Of a stretch of 6,740 nucleotides of DNA, positions 1 through 5,506 are shown piece after piece. Numbering within the stretch: the stretch's first letter is position 1; every line of letters starts with the position of its first letter. Below the pieces are notes generated by a model. It was given only the letters and a program-made list of their open reading frames with translations. It did not search any database and was not told the DNA's origin. The stretch is from an uncultured Eubacteriales bacterium. Its GTDB lineage: Bacteria; Bacillota; Clostridia; Oscillospirales; QAMX01. Location: NCBI GenBank assembly GCA_900551265.1, contig URVL01000128.1:1-6740 (forward strand). Reading direction: 5' to 3'. Position numbers and translations under genes: made by a program.

Positions 1-1
1 A

Positions 2-559
2 CAGTATGCTGAAGCTTATGGATTGACGGAGTCATTTTCCATGGATATTATCTCTGTTGCCGCAGGCAATTTTGATCAACATGAAGACGACAGCTGGGAG
101 CTTGCCTGGTCAGGCATCGGCCAGTCAACGGATCTGGTCAATCCCCTTGCGTTCCTGCGCCTCATGGGCGCTTATGCAAATGAAGGGGTTGCGGTAACGC
201 CCCGCTTTGTACTTTCCATTGCGGGAGCAAGCGGTATTCAGACGACAATCACGCCGCGTACTTCTGTACGTCTGGTGGAAGCAACAACGGCCAATGCCAT
301 GTGTGAGATGATGGCCTATAACGTCAGTGTAAACTATGGCGCTGAAAATTATCCGGGGCTGGATATTTGCGCAAAATCCGGTACGGCGGAGGTTGGCGGA
401 GACGCACAGCCACACGCTTGGTTCGCGGGCTTTCTTCGCAACGAAGATGCACCGCTGGCATTCGTCGTACTAATAGAAAATGGTGGATCCGGTTCGAGCG
501 TTGCGGGTGCTGCTGCAAATAAGGTTTTGCAGGCGGCTGTTGCAGCAATCCGTGAATAG
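2..559 (+). CDS. Class B penicillin-binding protein, C-terminal part (5' end outside window)
   Basis: This is the last ~186 residues of a transpeptidase that cross-links peptidoglycan on the outer face of the membrane. The frame is open through the left edge (codons QYAEAYG precede a TTG at 23 that has no ribosome binding site), so the true start and the SxxK and SxN motifs lie outside the window. Seen directly: the third transpeptidase motif as KSG (lysine codon at 374-376) in the context AKSGTAEVGG, followed by PHAWFAGF, and earlier the stretch GIGQSTDLVNPLAFLRL, which resembles the 'IGQG..vTPLQmA' block of FtsI/PbpA/SpoVD-type enzymes. The protein stops about 60 residues after KSG, so it has no PASTA domains. 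Whether it serves division, elongation or sporulation cannot be told without the N-terminal part. KSG replaces the commoner KTG. The fold call is secure; the subgroup is inferred. Confidence 0.9.
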   Translation, partial: QYAEAYGLTESFSMDIISVAAGNFDQHEDDSWELAWSGIGQSTDLVNPLAFLRLMGAYANEGVAVTPRFVLSIAGASGIQTTITPRTSVRLVEATTANAMCEMMAYNVSVNYGAENYPGLDICAKSGTAEVGGDAQPHAWFAGFLRNEDAPLAFVVLIENGGSGSSVAGAAANKVLQAAVAAIRE

Positions 560-632
560 AAGGATCAGGATTGTATGATTGTGCCTATGAATGGAAAAAA
601 TGACTAAGCATATGGTTATCACAAGTAATATT

Positions 633-638
633 GGAGGG
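633..638 (+). promoter_or_regulatory. Ribosome binding site fixing the methyltransferase start
   Basis: GGAGGG lies 7 bases before the ATG at 646. A TTG at 631 is in frame but overlaps this site and has no site of its own, so the ATG at 646 is chosen. In the 86 bases between the PBP stop and this start I see no convincing promoter or terminator, so readthrough from the PBP gene is the simplest view. Confidence 0.85.
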
Positions 639-645
639 ATTTTCC

Positions 646-1500
646 ATGGGAAAGACAGCAACGGGCATTATTAAGCTGACAAATAAGGTTTTTCCAAAGG
701 TTGTACATCCTTTTAATCTACAGAATGACAGTAAAAAAACGTATGCTATGTGGCAGTTTGAAAAAGGCGAAGATACCATCCGTCTTTTTCTCAGCCGCTA
801 TGCGCTAAACGATATGTTTCAGGACAAGCGTGTTCTGGATTTGGGCTGCGGCGCAGCCGGGAAAAGTTTATATTACGCGTCGCAGGGCGCAAAGCATGTA
901 ACGGGCGTTGAGATCGTTTCCCATTATCAGGCAGAGGCGGAGGCCCTTGCCGTGCAACTGGGCCTGTCCGATCGGTTTACGTTTGTCAATGCAAGTGCAT
1001 TAAACCTTCCATTTTCGGATGCGTCCTTTGACACGGTAATTATGAATGATTTTATGGAACATATCAGTGATCCGGAGGGAGTACTGCGCGAGAGCCTGCG
1101 CTTGTTGGCGCCGGGGGGCCGTATTTTTATTAATTTTCCCCCCTACTATCACCCTTTCGGCGCGCATCTTTCCGATGTAATTAACATGCCGTGGGTACAT
1201 CTCTTTTTTTCAGAGCGTATGTTAGTGGACGCCTATCGGGACCTGGTGCATGGCTTGCCTGACGAGCAGGAACGCTTGAATTTACGTCTCTCGAAGGATC
1301 AAAACGGCAGAGAATATTTTGGTTATATCAATCATATGACGTTGAAGCGCTTTCAGCACATTCTCTCTAACCTTCAAATTGTACCGGAATATTATGCGGA
1401 AATTCCTTTACGCAGCGTGGTGCGATGCTTAGCAAAGTTTCCGCCGACACGAGAGCTTTTTGTAAAAATGGCCGTATGCGTTATTTCAAAGCACAATTAA
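646..1500 (+). CDS. Class I SAM-dependent methyltransferase (Methyltransf_11 type)
   Basis: A 284-residue cytosolic enzyme predicted to transfer a methyl group from S-adenosylmethionine; the acceptor is unknown. The Rossmann-like core is easy to read. Motif I is VLDLGCG (residues 63-69) and binds SAM. The acidic end of strand 2 is GVEI (E89), which should contact the ribose. Next come the adenine-side block ALNLPFSDASFD (118-129), NDFMEHISDP (134-143) and the PGGR turn (156-159) before FINFPPYYHPFGAHL (161-175). The last ~110 residues form a helical tail with no recognised domain. The PPYYHPFGAHL segment also occurs in methyltransferases linked to glycan or natural-product clusters, but no such cluster is visible here. 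The gene follows the PBP on the same strand with an 86-base gap. Length is slightly above the usual 200-260 residues because of N- and C-terminal extensions. The family is confident; the substrate is not assignable. Confidence 0.88.
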   Translation: MGKTATGIIKLTNKVFPKVVHPFNLQNDSKKTYAMWQFEKGEDTIRLFLSRYALNDMFQDKRVLDLGCGAAGKSLYYASQGAKHVTGVEIVSHYQAEAEALAVQLGLSDRFTFVNASALNLPFSDASFDTVIMNDFMEHISDPEGVLRESLRLLAPGGRIFINFPPYYHPFGAHLSDVINMPWVHLFFSERMLVDAYRDLVHGLPDEQERLNLRLSKDQNGREYFGYINHMTLKRFQHILSNLQIVPEYYAEIPLRSVVRCLAKFPPTRELFVKMAVCVISKHN

Positions 1501-1603
1501 AAATATTCGGCCGCTCCCCAGTTGCATTTGCACAAAAACAGGAGAGTTGTCAATATAAGAGCGTTTGAAATGTTACACAACACCTGCTGATAAGAATCAA
1601 TAT

Positions 1604-1652
1604 AGATACCATTAAATTATGGAAAAGGATGGCTGCGATTGTAAGATACCAT
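1604..1652 (+). repeat. Direct repeat AGATACCAT x2
   Basis: AGATACCAT occurs at 1604-1612 and again at 1644-1652, the second copy inside the terminator's loop and 3' arm. The CCAT of the first copy can pair with ATGG at 1619-1622 to give a small hairpin just before the terminator; the CCAT of the second copy pairs with ATGG at 1629-1632 in the terminator itself. This could be chance. Confidence 0.4.
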
Positions 1653-1660
1653 CCTTTTTT
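1623..1660 (+). terminator. Rho-independent terminator after the methyltransferase
   Basis: The arm AAAAGGATGG (1623-1632) pairs with CCATCCTTTT (1649-1658) across a 16-base loop, ending in a run of six T. It sits about 120 bases past the methyltransferase stop and just before the glycosidase promoter, so it insulates the two units. The stretch 1501-1622 between stop and hairpin shows no gene. The large loop makes the hairpin weaker than ideal. Confidence 0.7.
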
Positions 1661-1674
1661 CACTTCTGCTATAA

Positions 1675-1702
1675 TTGACAAACATCAAACAACTGGTAAA
1701 AT
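1675..1702 (+). promoter_or_regulatory. Sigma-A promoter of the glycosidase gene
   Basis: TTGACA (1675-1680, consensus -35) is followed after 16 bases by TAAAAT (1697-1702, five of six matches to the -10). TGG immediately precedes the -10 and makes an extended -10. Transcription should begin near 1709, giving a very short leader of about 25 bases. No clear cre site or operator overlaps it. Confidence 0.8.
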
Positions 1703-1722
1703 AGACTTACAGTATTGCTATT

Positions 1723-1728
1723 GGGAGG
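1723..1728 (+). promoter_or_regulatory. Ribosome binding site of the glycosidase gene
   Basis: GGGAGG precedes two consecutive ATG codons at 1733 and 1736. Spacing from GGAGG is 4 bases to the first and 7 to the second, so the second is favoured. A TTG at 1715 is in frame but lies upstream of the site. Confidence 0.8.
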
Positions 1729-1735
1729 AAAAATG

Positions 1736-3841
1736 ATGGAGCGCACAAATATTGCGGAATTTGAAAACGGACGCCGGGTATTCCATATCACGAACGAACG
1801 TTTCGCAGATATGCCGGTCAGCCCGATTCTCTGCTCCAATTTTATTGAAGTGGGATTCGGCTGGCAGGTCGAGGCCATGTGGTCGGAAATGTTTTATAAT
1901 CGCAGCTTTGAAAAGCCCTGTCCTTTTACGCCTGCAGCTTATCATTGGTACGGTGGTTGGAACAATCTTGGAAACGACTGGAGTGAGCAGGAATTTTATC
2001 ATAGCGGATACGATCATCCGGACTGGTTTGCCTGTCCTGCACAGGAACGGCCCTCCTCCATGTCTCCGGACAGCACGTTCCTTGTCGAGAAGGCTACCGG
2101 TTACGCGCTGACTGTCACGCGGGAAAAGGGCGGCATTCATGGAAAGCACTGTCTTCAAATTCATAACTTCGAACCGGAACGCATGTGCGGGGTAGCACAG
2201 AGCAGTAAATTTCTGCGCCGCGGCGAGACCTATCATTGGCGAGGCTGGCTCAAAAATATTGGCGACAGTTCTGTTCATGCAGAAATACGTTTTTATCCCG
2301 CCGGAGTGGATGCATTCTGGCAGGAACCGATTGCAGTCCTGCCGCTTGGTGAGCTTTCTCGGGATGGACGGATCTATAGTGCGGCGTTTGAAAATCTGGA
2401 ATATGAAGGCTTGGCGGTATTCAGTTTGTTTGTAACACCTGGTAAAGTGCTTGCGGACGCCTTTTCTCTGAAACCCGGGAATACGCTCTTAGGCTGGAGG
2501 CCTGAGGTAGTTGAGGGTCTGAAACGGGTCAATCCCGGCGTTATTCGATTCCCCGGAGGTTGCTTTGCCTCGTTCCACGACTGGCGCAACGCCATTGGTT
2601 CCATGGACAATCGCATTCCTGAAGATTCCTATTTCTGGGGCGACGTCAATTACAATGACGTGGGGACCGATGAGTTTTTGCAGCTGTGTGAGCTGTTGGG
2701 CTGTCAAGCTATGCTGGTCGTCAACCTATTCCATCCGGGTAAAAAACTATATAATAATTCGCGTCCAAACGGCAATGCACTGGAACCGGAAGCGCATGGC
2801 GGCTTTATTCCCGATATCACCGATATAGAAGCCGGTATTGAGTGCGCCCGTCAGCTGGTGGAATATTGCAATGGCGGCGTAAATACCCCCATGGGCAAGA
2901 AAAGAGCAGAAAATGGTCATCCGAAACCGTATGGCGTCAAATATTTTGAGATGGATAATGAGGCTTTCCGCTGGTTCGAACCAGCGGACTATGCCGCGTT
3001 AATATCCAGATATTCGCAGGCTATGAAGTCTGTTGATCCCTCTGTGCAGATCGGCATGATCTCTTATTACGAATATGGTGAAAATCTAGAGTCCATGCTG
3101 GATATCTGCGGGGAATATGTGGATTTTCTTGCGGATCGTGTCTGTGCGCCGGATAATATTGCGCGAAAAGTGGCTATCGTACGTCAGTATAATGCCTCCC
3201 ATGAGCATCAGATCTATTATTGCGATACGGAAGCTCATCAGGCACGTCCCAACGCAATGGCGCCTTTTACCGCACAGTATTATCAGGACCACGATATTGA
3301 CTTCTGCCGTTCCCGCCGTACATGGCTTTACGCTCTCACGCTGGTAGGAAATTTAATGAATTATCATCGCTATGGCGGAATTGTCCACTTCATGTGTTTT
3401 AATAACCTGTGCAATACCACCGGTCAATCCTGCATTGAGGTAGACAAGAAAGGTTGCATATTGCCCATGTGCGGACAGATTTTTGAGCGTATGTCCCGTA
3501 CCGAAGCGGCGTGGGCGCTGAAGATTGAAGGCTATGAGCCCGACAGTCTGAAAAGTGTAGAGATACAGGCGGCATGGAACCATGATGAGAGCAAGTTGGT
3601 TCTGTATCTACTCAACAAGTGCGACCAGGATACTTCCGTCACAATCGACTTTTCCGGCCTTGGCCGTACGTTCAGTCGCCAGTTTTCTACAAGGATGTCA
3701 GCGGAATCCGGGGCCGTACAGGAAACCATGAAATCACAGGGGCATGTTCATTATGACTATTGTTATGCACCTGTTTCAAACGGTGCTCCGTCTACCTATT
3801 CGATTCCTGCATTTTCCTTTACCGAAATTGTGATTGAATAA
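1736..3841 (+). CDS. GH51-like alpha-L-arabinofuranosidase, cytosolic
   Basis: A 701-residue retaining glycosidase predicted to release terminal alpha-L-arabinofuranosyl units from imported arabino-oligosaccharides. There is no signal peptide or membrane segment, so it should act in the cytosol. Order: an N-terminal block typical of this family (SPILCSNFIEVGF ... MWSEMFYNRSFE, about 29-59); a carbohydrate-binding-like beta region (about 85-250; GKHCLQIHNFEP, GETYHWRGWLKN); the TIM barrel with RFPGG (271-275), VGTDEF (309-314), VEYCNGG (375-381) and RAENGHPKPYGVKY (390-403), leading to MDNE; then a C-terminal beta domain ending PAFSFTEIVIE. By family comparison E409 of DNE is the likely acid/base and E499 in YYCDTEAH the likely nucleophile. 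Two departures from typical GH51 are DNE where GNE is usual and an unusual nucleophile context. Length fits the longer, plant-like GH51 group. It has its own promoter and terminator and no sugar transporter beside it. Other pentoside specificities remain possible. Confidence 0.85.
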   Translation: MERTNIAEFENGRRVFHITNERFADMPVSPILCSNFIEVGFGWQVEAMWSEMFYNRSFEKPCPFTPAAYHWYGGWNNLGNDWSEQEFYHSGYDHPDWFACPAQERPSSMSPDSTFLVEKATGYALTVTREKGGIHGKHCLQIHNFEPERMCGVAQSSKFLRRGETYHWRGWLKNIGDSSVHAEIRFYPAGVDAFWQEPIAVLPLGELSRDGRIYSAAFENLEYEGLAVFSLFVTPGKVLADAFSLKPGNTLLGWRPEVVEGLKRVNPGVIRFPGGCFASFHDWRNAIGSMDNRIPEDSYFWGDVNYNDVGTDEFLQLCELLGCQAMLVVNLFHPGKKLYNNSRPNGNALEPEAHGGFIPDITDIEAGIECARQLVEYCNGGVNTPMGKKRAENGHPKPYGVKYFEMDNEAFRWFEPADYAALISRYSQAMKSVDPSVQIGMISYYEYGENLESMLDICGEYVDFLADRVCAPDNIARKVAIVRQYNASHEHQIYYCDTEAHQARPNAMAPFTAQYYQDHDIDFCRSRRTWLYALTLVGNLMNYHRYGGIVHFMCFNNLCNTTGQSCIEVDKKGCILPMCGQIFERMSRTEAAWALKIEGYEPDSLKSVEIQAAWNHDESKLVLYLLNKCDQDTSVTIDFSGLGRTFSRQFSTRMSAESGAVQETMKSQGHVHYDYCYAPVSNGAPSTYSIPAFSFTEIVIE

Positions 3842-3893
3842 ACCGTTTTCGTCAAATGTCTGTTTTTCCTACACTATATTAACATTTGTATGG

Positions 3894-3928
3894 GGCACCT
3901 TGCTGCTATTTAGCCGTAAGGTGCCTTT
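3894..3928 (+). terminator. Rho-independent terminator of the glycosidase gene
   Basis: GGCACCTT (3894-3901) pairs with AAGGTGCC (3918-3925). Inside the loop GCTA/TAGC (3905-3908 with 3911-3914) can extend the stem. The tail TTTACTATTT is T-rich but interrupted. It lies 52 bases past the stop codon. Confidence 0.75.
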
Positions 3929-3957
3929 ACTATTTAATCCTTGCTTTGTTCAGTGCA

Positions 3958-3985
3958 GCCGGTCTCACTTCGCCGGCATATTTTT
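3958..3985 (+). terminator. Possible second, weak terminator hairpin
   Basis: GCCGG (3958-3962) and CCGGC (3973-3977) form a short GC stem with a 10-base loop, followed by ATA and five T (3981-3985). It could back up the terminator about 35 bases upstream. The stem is only five pairs, so this may be chance. Confidence 0.4.
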
Positions 3986-4063
3986 AAATGAAAACTATAT
4001 CCAGGAATGAAACGAATTTATTGTCTATGTGCGTTTTCCACTCAATGTATGTATTTGAGAAGA

Positions 4064-4077
4064 TGAGAACGCTTTCA
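4064..4077. promoter_or_regulatory. cre-like (CcpA/LacI-family) site candidate
   Basis: TGAGAACGCTTTCA fits the published degenerate catabolite-response consensus TGWNANCGNTNWCA at every fixed position. It sits about 100 bases before the predicted transcription start of the ParB-like gene, where CcpA sites usually activate rather than repress. It overlaps the palindrome that follows. The consensus is loose, so this is a sequence match only. Confidence 0.45.
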
Positions 4078-4090
4078 TATAGATATGAAA
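4073..4090. promoter_or_regulatory. Perfect inverted repeat, operator candidate
   Basis: TTTCATAT-AG-ATATGAAA is an exact 8-base inverted repeat with a two-base centre, a form expected for a dimeric DNA-binding protein. It lies 38 bases upstream of the -35 element of the next promoter and shares five bases with the cre-like site. No regulator gene is adjacent. It lacks a T-run and is not a terminator. Confidence 0.5.
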
Positions 4091-4128
4091 TTAAATTTAA
4101 ATATCCTATTACAAAATAATTGTTATTA

Positions 4129-4157
4129 TTGACGTGCCAGATGAGATGTGGTATGAT
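4129..4157 (+). promoter_or_regulatory. Sigma-A promoter of the ParB-like gene
   Basis: TTGACG (4129-4134) and TATGAT (4152-4157) are separated by the optimal 17 bases, with TGG giving an extended -10. Upstream DNA is very AT-rich. The predicted start near 4164 leaves an untranslated leader of about 130 bases, unusually long for a small gene. Confidence 0.8.
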
Positions 4158-4232
4158 AATTATGTAAAATAAATAGTTTTTTTGTTGTGTTATGAATTCG
4201 TTGTGTACAGGATGCATAATCTTTTGTATGGT

Positions 4233-4288
4233 ACGCGGTGCTATTCCTTCTTTAAACATCGTGTATCGCGTCAATATGAGAGGAGGAA
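4233..4288 (+). promoter_or_regulatory. Structured 5' leader, possible RBS-hiding pseudoknot
   Basis: ACGCGGTGC (4233-4241) can pair with GTATCGCGT (4263-4271): nine pairs, two of them G-U. Its 21-base loop contains TTCCTTC (4244-4250), which is complementary to GGAGGAA (4282-4288), the ribosome binding site of the ParB-like gene (seven pairs, one G-U). Both pairings together form an H-type pseudoknot with connecting stretches of 2, 12 and 10 bases, which is sterically reasonable. This was read by eye; no known riboswitch class was recognised. Confidence 0.45.
4281..4286 (+). promoter_or_regulatory. Ribosome binding site fixing the ParB-like gene start
   Basis: AGGAGG lies 7 bases before the ATG at 4294. 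The frame is open upstream, with ATG codons at 4192 and 4276, but neither has a ribosome binding site and the intervening translation looks non-coding. Confidence 0.88.
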
Positions 4289-4293
4289 CTTAT

Positions 4294-4851
4294 ATGAGTA
4301 AAAAGAACAGTTTTTATGTAGATATTCTGTCGCTCGGCGTTACGCAGATTTATTTGAGCAGCCGAAAGATTGACGCATTGTTGCAATGGTTCCATCCGGC
4401 CGGTATCGATACATATGGTCCTCTCCCCGTTTACGACTTTGGTGATGGATTGCGTCTGACCGATGGACATACCCGCGCCTATGTAGCTTATCGAATGGGT
4501 GTAAAATCGGTTCCCGTTATCGTAGACAGCAGCGAAATGGTAACGAGTGCGCTTGGACGGAAACTATATTTGGCTGACATTGTATGGGCAAAGCGATATG
4601 GCGTTAACCGTATTTCAGATCTTATGGATCGCGTGGTAGCAGAGACGGAATATGATCGTTTATGGAAGCGCCGTTGTGATCGATCCTATCAGCTGTTATC
4701 CCAGGTAGATGAAGCAAAACTTGCATCCTTACAGCGCGAGTCGGAGGGATTATTTTTATATGGAGCAAGTGAAAATTTATCGGAGTTTTATTATGAAGAT
4801 GCTTCCTCCAACCTCTATGTGTTGAAAAAAGGTGAACTATTACGCGAATAA
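4294..4851 (+). CDS. Small ParB/sulfiredoxin-fold domain protein, function unknown
   Basis: A 185-residue soluble protein. Residues ~8-80 resemble the ParB N-terminal (ParB/Srx) fold: a short strand-helix opening with SLGVTQIYLSSRKIDALLQW, then GPLPVYDFGDGLRLTDGHTR (42-61), then AYRMGVKSVPVIV (65-77). The DGHTR motif (57-61) followed by a helix and 'VPVIV' is the family's nucleotide- or phosphate-binding loop. There is no helix-turn-helix centromere-binding domain and no ParA partner, so a role in chromosome partition is unlikely. The rest (about 80-185) is helical and rich in charged and aromatic residues, with the pattern WAKRYGVNRISDLMDRVV, and carries no recognised domain. From memory, clostridial relatives of this type are annotated as 'ParB-like nuclease' or occur next to acetyltransferase domains; nuclease activity is not shown by anything here. 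It is transcribed alone from a strong promoter with a long structured leader. Confidence 0.7.
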   Translation: MSKKNSFYVDILSLGVTQIYLSSRKIDALLQWFHPAGIDTYGPLPVYDFGDGLRLTDGHTRAYVAYRMGVKSVPVIVDSSEMVTSALGRKLYLADIVWAKRYGVNRISDLMDRVVAETEYDRLWKRRCDRSYQLLSQVDEAKLASLQRESEGLFLYGASENLSEFYYEDASSNLYVLKKGELLRE

Positions 4852-4855
4852 GAAT

Positions 4856-4891
4856 AGGGGCCTGACGGAACGATGTTTCCATCAGGCCCTT
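4856..4891. terminator. Bidirectional terminator between convergent genes
   Basis: AGGGGCCTGA (4856-4865) pairs with TCAGGCCCTT (4882-4891, one G-U). After one mismatch GGAA (4867-4870) pairs with TTCC (4877-4880), closing a six-base loop. Rightward the tail is TGTTCGCTT; leftward, on the other strand, the reading is CTATTCTTATTC. It fills nearly all of the 46 bases between the ParB-like stop and the permease stop, so it probably serves both. Confidence 0.82.
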
Positions 4892-4897
4892 GTTCGC

Positions 4898-5506
4898 TTA
4901 TAGCTCCTTATGGGTATAAATTCGTGTGGAGAAAAAAACAGATAAGATAATGATTACAACGCCGGCAAATGGAGCCGCACCTAAAAGATACTCTGTAATT
5001 GCAATGTCCGGGAGCGCCAAGTTGGATTTTGAGATGATTAGTGAAGCAATCATCGGAACCAGGATAAGAGCCATGATAACGAACCTACCTTTTTCTACAC
5101 CAAACTTAAAACAAATCGGCAACGTGATAGAATTAGCGATCATGGCAATCAGAAAAAAGGTAAGTGAGGTTACAAAACTTTTATGCAAATCGTGACTGAT
5201 GTAGTATCCAAGAAATAGCTCTATCAATACGGCAAGGCCAGCAAAAGCAAGCGCCAGCAGATATTTTGAAATCACGAGATCTCGCCGCGAGACTGGCATC
5301 GTCAAAGCATAACGGTCCCACTTTGCCTTGTCATCGTAGGCAATGGCAGACATCGGTATCATAACGGAAAACAAAACCATACACATTGAAAAAAATGCAT
5401 CGTCCCGATTCACCAGACTTATGATAAGCCATACTACAATGATAAAACAATAAATTTTTGCCTGCTGCTTCAAATTTATAATATCTTTTAGCAAGAGTCC
5501 GCTCAT
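4898..5506 (-). CDS. ABC-2 type permease (ABC2_membrane_5-like)
   Basis: A 202-residue integral membrane protein, the channel subunit that pairs with the ATPase encoded just upstream. Six hydrophobic segments are visible at about 17-32, 38-56, 78-100, 112-133, 141-158 and 176-194. Between the second and third lies AYDDKAKWDRYALTMPVSRR (56-75), a pattern characteristic of small ABC-2 permeases found with YtrA-type regulators. The ATG at 5506 is chosen because AAGGAG (5520-5515) stands 8 bases upstream and the MSGLLLKD start fits the family; a longer open frame reaching 5593 only overlaps the ATPase. ATG overlaps the ATPase stop as ATGA, so the two are translationally coupled. The substrate is unknown; relatives have been linked to peptide antibiotic response and envelope stress. 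Confidence 0.85.
   Translation of the reverse strand: MSGLLLKDIINLKQQAKIYCFIIVVWLIISLVNRDDAFFSMCMVLFSVMIPMSAIAYDDKAKWDRYALTMPVSRRDLVISKYLLALAFAGLAVLIELFLGYYISHDLHKSFVTSLTFFLIAMIANSITLPICFKFGVEKGRFVIMALILVPMIASLIISKSNLALPDIAITEYLLGAAPFAGVVIIILSVFFSTRIYTHKEL

Larger units (their letters stand above)
3842..4293. other. 452-base AT-rich intergenic region with regulatory signals, no gene
   Basis: No convincing coding sequence is seen on either strand. The longest open stretch on the minus strand (about 3984-4274) is AT-driven, rich in Asn, Ile and Tyr, and lacks a ribosome binding site. From left to right the region holds the glycosidase terminator, a second weak hairpin, a cre-like site fused to a perfect palindrome, an AT-rich tract (4085-4128) that could act as an UP element, a strong promoter, and a ~130-base leader with secondary structure before the ParB-like gene. 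Confidence 0.75.

Noticed and set aside
1547..1575. Promoter with TTGTCA in the methyltransferase-glycosidase gap
   Set aside because: The matching -10 position reads ATGTTA, a poor match, and the terminator would lie between it and the glycosidase gene.
1718..2278. 186-residue minus-strand open frame inside the glycosidase gene
   Set aside because: It is antisense to a well-supported GH51-like coding region, has no recognisable domain and no ribosome binding site.
4026..4040. Second cre-like site (around GCGTTTTCCA)
   Set aside because: Several fixed positions of the consensus fail, including the second and last bases.
3984..4274. 96-residue open frame on the minus strand in the long intergenic region
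   Set aside because: AT-driven composition (runs of Asn, Ile, Tyr), no ribosome binding site, and it covers a promoter and leader of the plus-strand gene.
4192..4293. Extended N-terminus of the ParB-like protein from ATG 4192
   Set aside because: No ribosome binding site at 4192 or 4276, while AGGAGG is ideally placed for ATG 4294; the extra residues look like translated leader.
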